Origin: Myxococcota bacterium
GTDB lineage: Bacteria > Myxococcota > XYA12-FULL-58-9 > JALHOP01
Direction: 5' to 3'
NCBI GenBank assembly: GCA_022842935.1
Contig: JALHOP010000004.1
Coordinates: 186,001 to 250,000, forward strand
Length of the DNA: 64,000 nucleotides
Shown: positions 24,978 through 33,781 of the stretch, piece after piece
How the letters are laid out: each line of letters begins with the position of its first letter
Position numbering within the stretch: position 1 is the first letter of the stretch
Translations under genes and position numbers: made by a program
Notes under the pieces: generated by a model
Told to the model about the DNA's origin: nothing
What the model saw: only the letters and a program-made list of their open reading frames with translations
Databases searched by the model: none

Positions 24978-27428
24978 ATGGCCGACAAAAAGAAACCTCT
25001 TGAGAATATCGGTATCGAGCACGCGCTGACCAAGCCGGGCGAGGGTGACAGCATGATCGTCATCCCCGACGAGCTACCGGTCCTCACGTTGCGAAACACC
25101 GTGCTCTTCCCCGGATCGATCGTGCCCCTCGGCATCGGTCGTCCAAAAACGGTGCGTCTCGTCGAAGAGAGCATCAAGGAAAACGGCCTAGTGGCCGTGG
25201 TCGCTCAGCGCGACCCGGACGTCGACGATCCTGTCCCCGCCGATCTGTACGGCATGGGCTGCGCGGCGCGCCTGGTGAAGCTGGTCAAAGCCTCGAAAGA
25301 CAACTTCAGTGTCGTCGTTCAGGGGCTTTCGCGCGTTCGCCTGAGCGAATACACGCAGTCTCTCCCGTATCTGCGGGCCCGCATCAGCGCGGTCGAGGAC
25401 ATGACGACCAATCAGGTCGAAGTCGAAGCCTTGACCATGTCGCTCAAGAAGACGGCACGTGAAGTGTTGCGGCTCATTCCTGAGCTGCCGCCCTCCGCCG
25501 CCGAGCTCCTCGAGCGCGTCGACGACGCTGGCGTCCTGGCCGACCTCATCGCATCGAACGTCGAGGCGACGGTTGACGAAAAGCAGGGTGTTCTCGAGAC
25601 CGTCGAGCTCGTCTCTCGCATGCGCCGGGTTCTCGAGCTCCTCTCGCGTCAGCTCGAGGTCCTCAAGCTCTCGAACAAGATCAGCTCGCAGGTCAAAGGC
25701 GAGATGTCGAAGACGCAGCGCGAGTACTACCTGCGTCAGCAGCTCAAGGCGATCAAGGACGAGCTCGGCGAGGGCGACGACAGCGACGACGACTTGGCGG
25801 AGCTCGAGGCCCGCGTCAACGACGCTGGTCTTCCAGAAGAGGCTGAAAAGGCGGCCCGTAAGGAGCTGCGTCGTCTGCGCAATATGTCCCCGTCACAGGC
25901 CGAGTACACCGTCGCTCGCACGTACGTGGAGTGGCTGTGTGATCTGCCGTGGGCCAAGAGCTCGGTCGACAAGATCGATCTGAAAGAGGTCCGCGAGATT
26001 CTCGATGCGGACCACTACGGCCTCGAGAAGCCCAAGAAGCGCATCATCGAGTACCTGGCGGTCCGCAAGCTCAAGAGCGACATGAAGGGTCCCATCTTGT
26101 GCTTCGTTGGCCCGCCCGGCGTCGGCAAGACGTCGCTCGGCCAGTCGATCGCGAAATCGATGGGGCGCAAGTTCATTCGTGTCGCGATGGGTGGTGTACG
26201 CGACGAAGCGGAGATTCGCGGCCATCGTCGTACCTACGTCGGCGCGCTTCCGGGCCGCATCATCCAGGGCATGAAGAAGTCGGCGACGAACAACCCCGTC
26301 TTCGTGCTCGACGAGGTCGATAAGTTGGCGCACGACTTCCGCGGTGATCCCGCGGCGGCGTTGCTCGAGGTCCTCGATCCTGAGCAGAACCACACGTTCG
26401 CTGACCACTACATCGACGTCGCGTTTGACCTCTCCAAGTGCTTCTTCATCGCCACGGCGAATCAGCTCGAGCCGATTCCACCGGCGCTGAAGGATCGTCT
26501 CGAGATTCTCGAGATTCCTGGCTACACGCAGGAAGAGAAGCTCGAGATCGCGATTCGCCACTTGGTGCCGAAGGCGCTCGAAGATCACGGCTTGAACAAT
26601 GATCGCGCCGACATCCCAACGGAAACGCTTGTCGAGCTGATTGGTTCGTATACGCGTGAAGCCGGTGTGCGTAACCTGAAGCGCGAGATCGCCTCCGTGT
26701 GCCGAGCCGTCGCGGTCGACTTCGCGGATGGCAAGACAGACAAACGGTTGGTCTCCAAGGACGATCTCGAAACAATCCTTGGGCCGCCGAAGTTCATCAA
26801 CGAGATGGCCGAGCGCACCGAGCTAACCGGTGTCGCCACGGGTCTTGCGTGGACGGCTGTCGGGGGTGACATTCTCTTCATCGAAGCCACGAAGTTCTCT
26901 GGCAAGGGCGCCATGACGCTCACCGGTCAGCTAGGTGACGTCATGAAGGAGTCAGGTCAGGCGGCAATGTCATTCGTGCGCTCGCAAGCCGCGCGTCTGG
27001 GCATCAGCGAGGACTCGCTGAAGAACTTCGACCTGCACGTCCACGTCCCGGCGGGCGGTATTCCCAAGGACGGTCCGTCCGCAGGCGTCACCATGTTGAC
27101 CGCGCTCGTCTCGTTGCTCACCGGCATCAAGGTGCGCAGCGACGTTGCGATGACCGGTGAGATCACGTTGCGTGGCAACGTCCTGCCGGTCGGCGGCATC
27201 AAAGAAAAGGTCCTTGCGGCCAAACGCGCTGGCGTCAAGCGCATCATCATGCCGGAGCGCAACAAGAAGGACCTGGTCGAGATCCCGGAGCAGAACCGGG
27301 CCGGCCTCGAGTTCATCTTTGCGCACCGCATGGACGAGGTGCTGGAGGCTGCTCTCGAGCAATCTCCCATTGCGTTGGCCAAGGCCAACCCGGTGATACC
27401 GACGACGCCACCGGTGGCGCCAAACTAA
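24978..27428 (+). CDS. lon: ATP-dependent protease Lon
   Basis: This 816-residue protein is a full LonA. It has the N-terminal substrate domain (starting around residue 28 with LPVLTLRNTVLFPG), a coiled-coil linker with REYYLRQQLKAIKDELGEGD, the AAA+ module with Walker A GPPGVGKT (378-385) and FVLDEVDKL, and the Ser-Lys protease domain with S701 in KDGPSAGVT and K744 in GGIKEKVL. Lon degrades misfolded and regulatory proteins in the cytoplasm. The length matches the family. The upstream gap to the divergent acidic-protein gene (24738-24977) contains the dyads listed separately; I could not place a convincing -35/-10. A GC-rich hairpin follows the stop. Confidence 0.98.
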   Translation: MADKKKPLENIGIEHALTKPGEGDSMIVIPDELPVLTLRNTVLFPGSIVPLGIGRPKTVRLVEESIKENGLVAVVAQRDPDVDDPVPADLYGMGCAARLVKLVKASKDNFSVVVQGLSRVRLSEYTQSLPYLRARISAVEDMTTNQVEVEALTMSLKKTAREVLRLIPELPPSAAELLERVDDAGVLADLIASNVEATVDEKQGVLETVELVSRMRRVLELLSRQLEVLKLSNKISSQVKGEMSKTQREYYLRQQLKAIKDELGEGDDSDDDLAELEARVNDAGLPEEAEKAARKELRRLRNMSPSQAEYTVARTYVEWLCDLPWAKSSVDKIDLKEVREILDADHYGLEKPKKRIIEYLAVRKLKSDMKGPILCFVGPPGVGKTSLGQSIAKSMGRKFIRVAMGGVRDEAEIRGHRRTYVGALPGRIIQGMKKSATNNPVFVLDEVDKLAHDFRGDPAAALLEVLDPEQNHTFADHYIDVAFDLSKCFFIATANQLEPIPPALKDRLEILEIPGYTQEEKLEIAIRHLVPKALEDHGLNNDRADIPTETLVELIGSYTREAGVRNLKREIASVCRAVAVDFADGKTDKRLVSKDDLETILGPPKFINEMAERTELTGVATGLAWTAVGGDILFIEATKFSGKGAMTLTGQLGDVMKESGQAAMSFVRSQAARLGISEDSLKNFDLHVHVPAGGIPKDGPSAGVTMLTALVSLLTGIKVRSDVAMTGEITLRGNVLPVGGIKEKVLAAKRAGVKRIIMPERNKKDLVEIPEQNRAGLEFIFAHRMDEVLEAALEQSPIALAKANPVIPTTPPVAPN

Positions 27429-27441
27429 GCGGCTCAGGGTC

Positions 27442-27476
27442 GCCCGCGGCGAGGGGTATTCGACTCCTCGGCGGGC
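27442..27476 (+). terminator. GC-rich stem-loop after lon
   Basis: GCCCGCGGCGAGG pairs with CCTCGGCGGGC (27466-27476), allowing a two-base bulge; the loop is about 11 nt (GGGTATTCGACT region). There is no T tract, so it is a possible rho-independent-like or processing hairpin at the end of lon. Confidence 0.5.
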
Positions 27477-27494
27477 GGCTGTCCCTGTTCACGG

Positions 27495-28295
27495 ATGTCA
27501 TGCGTCATCGCGGACACCGGCCGGGTCTTCGTGTCTCTTGCCGCCCGCAGTGAAGCCTGCGAGGGTTGCACCGTGCTCGCCGGTCTCATGAGCTCGGTCG
27601 TCATCGCGTCATATTCGGCGCCGTTGACGCGTGTGCACATTGACACCGACGAGGTGCATCACACGCCTCAGTTGGTCTACGTCCAAGACGAGAGCGCCGG
27701 GGCGGTGCCGCTTGTCGTCGAGGGCCAGGCGCTTCAGTACATCCTGCAAGTCGACCGGGCGGCTGGCTTCGGCGCGCAGGTGTCGGCGCTCATCGGTCGC
27801 GCGGCCATCGAGCTTGTCGACCGCGACCGTGAGCTTGGTGGCATCCTCTTCGGGGGGCAGGCGCGCCTTTACGCTGAAGTGCTGTCGGGTGGTGGCTGGG
27901 GTCGGCCGCACGCGTTGACGCTCTTTGCCAACTTTCGTGCTGTCCGCTATAGCGGTAGTGACGATCGTGCCGCCGCTGCGCAAACCCAGCTCTCGTCCGG
28001 CTTTGGGTTCATGGCGGAGCTCGCGTGTGGACCTTATGTCTCGGTGCTGCCTTATGCCTGGTTTTCGCCGTCGCTCTATCGCCAAAAGCGCGCGGAGGTC
28101 GCGAGCCTCGTGCGCGACACCTCGAGCCAAGGTGCGAGTCTGTCCCGGCCGCTGCGTGTCGGGCTGGATGTGTGGATCTATCCTTTTGGCGCGGCGTCGA
28201 GCACTCATGTCTCAGCGAGCGTCATTGCATCGCTCATCGACACGAGCGGCAGTGGCGCGCAGGAGACCGCGGTCGTGGTGGGCTACACGTTTTAG
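27495..28295 (+). CDS. hypothetical, outer-membrane beta-barrel-like protein
   Basis: This 266-residue protein has alternating hydrophobic/polar strands from ~residue 60 and ends in VVVGYTF, a C-terminal aromatic of the type seen in outer-membrane barrels. The N terminus (MSCVIADTGRVF) is not a normal signal peptide; an internal Met at 27588 begins MSSVVIASYSAPL, which is also poor. The true start, or a frameshift near it, is therefore uncertain. Its 3' end overlaps the convergent small gene by 4 nt. No family recognised. Confidence 0.6.
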   Translation: MSCVIADTGRVFVSLAARSEACEGCTVLAGLMSSVVIASYSAPLTRVHIDTDEVHHTPQLVYVQDESAGAVPLVVEGQALQYILQVDRAAGFGAQVSALIGRAAIELVDRDRELGGILFGGQARLYAEVLSGGGWGRPHALTLFANFRAVRYSGSDDRAAAAQTQLSSGFGFMAELACGPYVSVLPYAWFSPSLYRQKRAEVASLVRDTSSQGASLSRPLRVGLDVWIYPFGAASSTHVSASVIASLIDTSGSGAQETAVVVGYTF

Positions 28296-28579
28296 GCGCG
28301 TACCCGCGAAGCGCGGTCGAGCACTGCGCAGAGCGGATCGATGAGCTCGTGCTCGAGCTGCTGGGCCGCGTGGGTCGCATGAACGTGATCGCGCAAGGTC
28401 ACCGCGAGAATGCCAAGCTCGCGCACCCAGTTGGTCAATGTGTCGGGCATCAGGCGCGAGCCCACGGTGCGGAAGTGCTCGATGTCGGCTTCTGCGAAGC
28501 CAAGCCCGCTGTCGACACGGCGAAGGGCGCCGACCAGCTGGCTCGTGAGGACCTTCCCATCGTGGACGATGCCGCGCAT
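28292..28579 (-). CDS. small hypothetical protein, paralog of the next upstream gene
   Basis: This 95-residue helical protein closely matches the central part of the product encoded at 28648-29100. Shared blocks include LVGALR/LVGTLR, GLGFA, DIEHFRT/DIDHFRT, LAVTLR/LAITLR and LIDPLC/LIEPLC. It lacks the C-terminal 50 residues of the longer paralog. There is no signal peptide or membrane segment. It is the last gene of a three-gene minus-strand group of unknowns. Confidence 0.7.
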   Translation of the reverse strand: MRGIVHDGKVLTSQLVGALRRVDSGLGFAEADIEHFRTVGSRLMPDTLTNWVRELGILAVTLRDHVHATHAAQQLEHELIDPLCAVLDRASRVRA

Positions 28580-28647
28580 GCCCTACATACCCGGCAGGGT
28601 CCGATGTGGGCTTTAGTGGTTGATTGGGGGTTCTGACATCCTGGCGC

Positions 28648-29100
28648 TTACTCGCCTTTTGGGCGCCGGCCCCGCAAGTACGCCCCAACCATATTGACGT
28701 TCTTGGGGGCCATGGCCGCGGCGACCCCAGTCGGTTTGTCTTGCTTGCGCCGCTCGGCTCGCACGAGCTGTTCGACTGCGTTGCGTCTCACGGAGGTGCC
28801 GCCTTCGGCCTGCACGTGGGTCTCGAGGACGCGGCAGAGAGGCTCGATGAGACCTTGCTCGATCTGATTGGCCGCGCCGCCGGCCATGATGTCGTTGCGA
28901 AGAGTGATGGCGAGGGTGCTCAGGTCGCGGATCCAGACGAGGAGCGCTTGGGGGTCGAGCTGACTGCCAGCGGTGCGGAAGTGGTCGATGTCGCCGCTCG
29001 CGAAGCCCAAGCCGCCGCCAGAGTGACGGAGAGTGCCGACCAACTTGCCGGTGAGCGGGTGCGAGCCGATGCTGGGCGCTGGGGAGGCGCTATCCGTCAT
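28648..29100 (-). CDS. hypothetical protein, longer paralog of the adjacent small gene
   Basis: This 150-residue protein shares an ~80-residue helical domain with the gene at 28292-28579 and adds a basic C-terminal extension (QLVRAERRKQDKPTGV, AYLRGRRPKGE) that could contact nucleic acid or membrane. I do not recognise the domain. The two genes look like a tandem duplication followed by truncation or extension. Confidence 0.72.
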   Translation of the reverse strand: MTDSASPAPSIGSHPLTGKLVGTLRHSGGGLGFASGDIDHFRTAGSQLDPQALLVWIRDLSTLAITLRNDIMAGGAANQIEQGLIEPLCRVLETHVQAEGGTSVRRNAVEQLVRAERRKQDKPTGVAAAMAPKNVNMVGAYLRGRRPKGE

Positions 29101-29165
29101 TGCTCCTTTACCGTGCCATGCGCCGGTTTGACCCGCAAACTGTAGCCGTTCGCGTGCTCGCGCCG

Positions 29166-29753
29166 CTACCGACGGCTGGCGCTAATGATGGCGAACATGG
29201 TGGCGCGGGCGTCGGTCACCCCCGGCACCTCAGCGATGCGGCGGCGCAGATCGGTCGCATTGTTGATCTCGTGGTTGATGATGCTCTGCCAGTTCTGCAG
29301 ACGCTTGGGGTCGTCGTGTGGCGTAATCTCGTCGGTCGCCGCCCGCGCGCGATTCCCCAAGGCGATCACCTCGCGGCGCAAGGCGTCGGGGATGTTGACG
29401 ACCGGTGTTAGGCCTAACATAGAGCGCAGCTCCGCACGGGCTTCTTCCGCTTCAGGGGGACGACCATCCTGGCGTATTCGGCGCGATAGATACTGATCCC
29501 AGTTCTCACCGCGCAGCAGGCTCTGCGCCAGAGCGGGGTTGTTGCTCACCAAGGAGGTGAGGAAGTCGCGGCGCGTGCGCTCGGTGGAATCGTGGAGTTG
29601 ATAGCCCAAGATGTTGACGCCAGTGCGCCGGTCGAATGCGGAGCGAATAGCTGCGTACTCGTCTCCAGTGATCCGGCTCCCCCAGTTTGAATCGGCGTGT
29701 GTCGACTGTTCGTAGGCGACCCGCGGAGAGCTCGTGTCGATCGGTTTCGTCAC
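29166..29753 (-). CDS. hypothetical protein
   Basis: This 195-residue soluble, helical and strongly polar protein contains ITGDEYAAIRSAFDRRTG, RTRRDFLTSLVSNNP and a C-terminal VTDARATMFAIISASRR. No family is recognised. It is the first of three small minus-strand unknowns (gaps 65 and 68 nt) and is divergent from the YyaL-like gene, with 84 nt between them, where both promoters should lie. Confidence 0.7.
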   Translation of the reverse strand: MTKPIDTSSPRVAYEQSTHADSNWGSRITGDEYAAIRSAFDRRTGVNILGYQLHDSTERTRRDFLTSLVSNNPALAQSLLRGENWDQYLSRRIRQDGRPPEAEEARAELRSMLGLTPVVNIPDALRREVIALGNRARAATDEITPHDDPKRLQNWQSIINHEINNATDLRRRIAEVPGVTDARATMFAIISASRR

Positions 29754-29837
29754 GCGTCAAAGCGTGCCATTCCGGCGCGGCGTCGGCAAGTGCGGTTGCA
29801 CGTGGCTTCCGGCGCGCGGGCCTGACAAGGTGCCGAT

Positions 29838-31922
29838 ATGGATCCGAAGCTTCCGGGGATTGACAGCGTCGACGTGGTTCTGCAGGCCGACCTCGAAGCG
29901 CGGGCCCCGGGCAAGCGCTTCGTCAATCGGCTCGCCCTCGAGACCAGTCCCTACCTGCTTCAGCACGCCCACAACCCAGTGAACTGGTACCCGTGGTGCG
30001 ACGAGGCGTTCGCGCGCGCCCAAGCCGAGAACAAGCTCGTGCTCGTCAGCATCGGTTACTCGACGTGTCACTGGTGTCACGTCATGGAGCACGAGTCGTT
30101 CGAAGACGAGGAGATCGCCGCGTTCATCAACGCGCACTACGTGGCGGTGAAGGTCGATCGTGAAGAGAGGCCCGACGTCGACGCCGTTTACATGAGCGCC
30201 GTGCAGCTCATCAGCGGCCACGGTGGTTGGCCAATGACGGTCATCGCGACCGCCCAGCGCCAACCCGTTTTTGCCGGCACCTACTTCCCCGCGCGCGACG
30301 GCGACCGCGGGGCCCAGGTGGGTTTTCTCTCCCTGCTGCGCGAGGTCGCGCGCCGAAAGAAAGAGACACCGGCCGACCTCGAAAAGACCGCCGCCACGCT
30401 GACGCGTTACTTGCAACCAGAGGCGCCGCCGCGCTTCGACTTCCCAAGAGACTCGTTGGTGTCCACGTTCGCGGACGAGGCGAAAGCGCGTTTCGACGCC
30501 AACGCTGGTGGTTTCGAGGGAGCGCCGAAGTTCCCTCGGCCGGTCGTGCTCGATACGCTGCTCCAGATTTGGGCGCGCACCGGTGAGAGCGACCTTGCCA
30601 CCGTGGTCACACGCACCCTCGAGGGTATGGCGAACGGCGGCATGTTCGATCAGGTCGGCGGCGGATTTCACCGCTACTCCGTCGACGCGATGTGGCTCGT
30701 GCCTCACTTCGAAAAGATGCTCTATGACAACGCTCAGCTGGCCACGACTTACGTGACGGCTGGGCAGGCGTTTGGTCGGGAGGACTTTCACCGTGTGGCG
30801 CGCCGAACCCTCGATTACTTGTTGCGCGAGATGCGTGACGCGCGGGGCGGCTTTTACTCGGCAACCGATGCCGACAGCCTGACTCCGGATGGTCACCTCG
30901 AGGAGGGTTGGTTCTTCACATGGACTCCCGACGAGCTGGTCGCGGTGCTGGGTGAAGACGAGGGGCGACGCGTCGGTGCGCTCTACGGCTTAACCCCCGC
31001 GGGCAACTTCGAGGGGCGCTCGGTGCTCTTCGCGAAGACGCGAGGCGACGTCGAGCTCGCCAACGCGAAGCTCTACGCCGCTCGTAAAGAGCGTCCTGCC
31101 CCGCGTCTCGACGACAAGGTCATCGCCGCATGGAATGGCCTCGCCGTGTCCGCCTTCGCGCGCGCGGGCTTCGTACTGGGCGCCGAGCAATATCTCGATG
31201 CGGCGCGTGGGGCAGCGCGCTTCATCCGCGACGCGATGCAAGTCGACGGTCAGCTGCGACGCACGTTTCGCGCAGGCGAGGCGCGTCACGCCGCGGTACT
31301 CGACGACTACGCCTTCGTCATCCAGGGGTTACTCGAGCTGTTCGAATCCACGGGCGAAGCAGAGTGGCTCGACTTCGCGCGTGGCTTACAAGCCGAGCTC
31401 GACGCCCGATTCTGGGACCCAGATGGCGGGGGCTACTTCTTGTCCGCGGCGGACGCAGAGGTGCTCATCCGCCGCGACAAGCCCGACTACGACGGCGCCG
31501 AGCCGTCCGGAAACTCGGTCGCTTGCCGCAATCTGCTGCGCCTGCATCAGCTCACCGATGACGCGAGGTATCACGAGCGCGCTACAGCGCTGCTGTCGGC
31601 GTTCTCGTTTCAGATGCGGCGCGCCGTCTTTGCTTTGCCTGCGCTGCTCGCGGCTCTCGATTGGTACCACGGCGACCCTTTGCAGATCGTCGTTGCGGGT
31701 ACGGAACGTCAGCCCATGCTCGATGTGCTGCGTGGTCGCTTCCTGCCACTCGCGGTGCGGGTCATCGCAGGGCCCGACCTTTCACCAGCGAAGCTAGCGC
31801 TCCTCGAAGGGCGAACCGATTTCAAGCAGCGGGCCGTGGGCTATGTCTGTCATCGCGGAGTGTGTGAGCTGCCGGCTGAAACACCGAACGCGCTGGGGGC
31901 AAGGCTCACGCCGGGGGATTGA
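29838..31922 (+). CDS. YyaL/SSP411 family protein (DUF255 thioredoxin-like domain)
   Basis: The 694-residue protein begins with the family signature [21 protein letters not shown], then a thioredoxin-like domain with [10 protein letters not shown] (C77-H-W-C80-H). The C-terminal two-thirds resemble an alpha/alpha-barrel of the N-acylglucosamine 2-epimerase/cellulase type ([19 protein letters not shown]). The length matches bacterial YyaL and animal SPATA20 (~670-790). A redox role is inferred from CxxC; the substrate is unknown. It overlaps the convergent Rossmann-protein gene by 17 nt. An in-frame ATG follows at 29838, and the start is well supported. Confidence 0.93.
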   Translation: MDPKLPGIDSVDVVLQADLEARAPGKRFVNRLALETSPYLLQHAHNPVNWYPWCDEAFARAQAENKLVLVSIGYSTCHWCHVMEHESFEDEEIAAFINAHYVAVKVDREERPDVDAVYMSAVQLISGHGGWPMTVIATAQRQPVFAGTYFPARDGDRGAQVGFLSLLREVARRKKETPADLEKTAATLTRYLQPEAPPRFDFPRDSLVSTFADEAKARFDANAGGFEGAPKFPRPVVLDTLLQIWARTGESDLATVVTRTLEGMANGGMFDQVGGGFHRYSVDAMWLVPHFEKMLYDNAQLATTYVTAGQAFGREDFHRVARRTLDYLLREMRDARGGFYSATDADSLTPDGHLEEGWFFTWTPDELVAVLGEDEGRRVGALYGLTPAGNFEGRSVLFAKTRGDVELANAKLYAARKERPAPRLDDKVIAAWNGLAVSAFARAGFVLGAEQYLDAARGAARFIRDAMQVDGQLRRTFRAGEARHAAVLDDYAFVIQGLLELFESTGEAEWLDFARGLQAELDARFWDPDGGGYFLSAADAEVLIRRDKPDYDGAEPSGNSVACRNLLRLHQLTDDARYHERATALLSAFSFQMRRAVFALPALLAALDWYHGDPLQIVVAGTERQPMLDVLRGRFLPLAVRVIAGPDLSPAKLALLEGRTDFKQRAVGYVCHRGVCELPAETPNALGARLTPGD

Positions 31923-33609
31923 CGGCGTCGAGGGGAGGCCCCTGATAGGTCAAAGCCGGCACTGCTGCGTTGCGGAACATCAGGCTCGGCGCCATGGGGT
32001 AGGGGTGGGGCTGACCATCGGGACGGTGTCGGAGCTCGGGGTCGGCTAGTGAGCAAACGCCCACGAAGATTTTGACCGCTGTGTGCAGGCGCTCTTGACC
32101 GGTCGTTTCGCTCAGGTTCGGTGAATACGCAACGACCCGCCGCAGCTTCTGACTGAAGCGTGCGTTCACGAAGGTGATCTTCTCGGGCTGTGGAGCGTTT
32201 CCTCGCTCGCGTCGCTCACACACCATGTCGGCGTAGCGGATCTGGTCTCCGTCACGAAGGCCGTAAACGACGTAGTCGCGATCTGCGTCGCGGATGTTGC
32301 GGTATGCGCCGTAGATGCCATCGACAGCGACCCCGCGGCCTTCTGAGTTGGTATTGATGACGACCGTCGATTTGGGCAGCCGATCGAGATGCCCCTCATC
32401 GAGACCGCCGTCGCAATTGGTCGCAACGTAGACCACGCCGTGCGGCAGCTCGGCGAGCTTACGGCCGTCGCTCGTAACGCTCGGGAGCTCGCGGTGGATG
32501 GTCAGGCCGCGCTCACTCGCCCAAGCCAACGCTTCAGGGCTCGGGTGGGTGTCGACGAGGACGATGTTTTCCCGGGACATGTCGCTGCCGATGAGACTCT
32601 GGCAAATGGCCGGCCCCATGGTGCCAACACCGAAGATGATGGCGGTCGACTGGCTGATGGGCGCGTGGTTGTGGCGTCGTGACGCGTCGTCGCCGTGGGC
32701 GCCGAGCTGATCGCCGATCCCGGAGAACTCGATTTGTTTGGGGATGCTGTCGGCGCCGTTGAGGGAGACAGCAGTCGCGAACGCCTCAGGGTATCGGGCC
32801 TCGAGCTCCGCGTACGATTTCTTGTCGGCGGCGTTGTGCAGGTAGAAGCGAATCTCGCCGTGCGCGATGCGATCGAGCACAGCGGGCGGTAGGTCGATAC
32901 CCGTGAGCAGCTGGCCACCATTGGCGAGCAGCACCATGCGCGGCTGAAGCAGCTCGGCGATCACGTGTTCAGAGCTCTGCGATGCAAGGTTGAAGTCACG
33001 CGCCGGGGAGCTCATGAGCGACGCCATGATCACGTTGAAGAGCGGGTAGACCCCTTTGTCTCCACTCGCATTCGAGAGCCGAAATCCGCCTGAGCGCAAG
33101 CCCAGGGCGCCGCAAAGCGGGAAGAACGGGAGCATCTGACCGGTGCCGTGGCCGCTGTAGATGACGTGACAGTTCGAGAGCCACTGGTCGCCATAGCGCG
33201 CTACCATGGCGTTGAGCATGGTCGTGGCTAGAGTCGAGCTCCATCCGACTTCTTTGCGGATGGCGGCGCGCGCGATGCCGAGCTCGGTTGTCGGCTTGGT
33301 CTCGACCGGGCCTGTGAGGATGTCGAGGATTGCGTTCGAGCAGGCGACGTCGCCAACCCTTACCCGCTTAGCGTCTTGGTTGACTGTCCCCGAACCGGGC
33401 TCGTGGGAGTCTTGGAAGTACCTCTTTGCATACTCGAGAACGAGGTATGCGTCGCGCTTGGCTATCTTCGCGTCGTCGAATGCGTTCCCCGGAAGTGTCG
33501 GGCCGCTACCGAGCGCAGCACCACCCAACACATCGCGCACGAACGAATCCCTCGACTGGCGGAGACTCGCCAGATTCGAGCCGGGATAGACGTTGCACTT
33601 GAGCGCCAT
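31906..33609 (-). CDS. NAD(P)-binding Rossmann-like protein of unknown function
   Basis: This 567-residue protein has a Rossmann segment at ~323-353: IIFGVGTMG with GVGTMG at 327-332, ending in an acidic D353 after IVLV. Downstream is [14 protein letters not shown] and a [11 protein letters not shown] stretch, somewhat like the NAD-binding domains of SAH hydrolase or malate-type dehydrogenases. The N-terminal half (~1-320) contains [20 protein letters not shown] and matches nothing I know. No signal peptide. It is divergent from recN, separated by 172 nt. Function is unassigned. Confidence 0.75.
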   Translation of the reverse strand: MALKCNVYPGSNLASLRQSRDSFVRDVLGGAALGSGPTLPGNAFDDAKIAKRDAYLVLEYAKRYFQDSHEPGSGTVNQDAKRVRVGDVACSNAILDILTGPVETKPTTELGIARAAIRKEVGWSSTLATTMLNAMVARYGDQWLSNCHVIYSGHGTGQMLPFFPLCGALGLRSGGFRLSNASGDKGVYPLFNVIMASLMSSPARDFNLASQSSEHVIAELLQPRMVLLANGGQLLTGIDLPPAVLDRIAHGEIRFYLHNAADKKSYAELEARYPEAFATAVSLNGADSIPKQIEFSGIGDQLGAHGDDASRRHNHAPISQSTAIIFGVGTMGPAICQSLIGSDMSRENIVLVDTHPSPEALAWASERGLTIHRELPSVTSDGRKLAELPHGVVYVATNCDGGLDEGHLDRLPKSTVVINTNSEGRGVAVDGIYGAYRNIRDADRDYVVYGLRDGDQIRYADMVCERRERGNAPQPEKITFVNARFSQKLRRVVAYSPNLSETTGQERLHTAVKIFVGVCSLADPELRHRPDGQPHPYPMAPSLMFRNAAVPALTYQGPPLDAVNPPA

Positions 33610-33772
33610 TGGGGTTCGTCAGAGTTATCGGCTGCGACAACAAGGCGTTGCGACTTTGAGTGACTGAACTCACAGACGCCGCTGCACGGCTGTCACGCCC
33701 ACAGACCGCTGGAAGTTGTCGGTGGGGTTGGCTATACGGATGGTCAGTGGACAGGTGTTCAGTTATCAAATC

Positions 33773-33777
33773 GGAGG
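33773..33777 (+). promoter_or_regulatory. Shine-Dalgarno that fixes the recN start
   Basis: GGAGG lies 4 nt before ATG 33782. It favours this start over the in-frame ATG 66 nt upstream. Confidence 0.65.
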
Positions 33778-33781
33778 GCTG

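Noticed and set aside
29757-30896. 379-codon minus-strand open frame antisense to the YyaL-like gene
   Set aside because: Antisense to conserved thioredoxin-fold motifs; no RBS or recognisable domain.
33690-33704. Possible LexA box CTGT-N7-ACAG upstream of recN
   Set aside because: The spacing is one base short of the E. coli CTGT-N8-ACAG form and the position and local group consensus are uncertain; not enough to call an SOS box.
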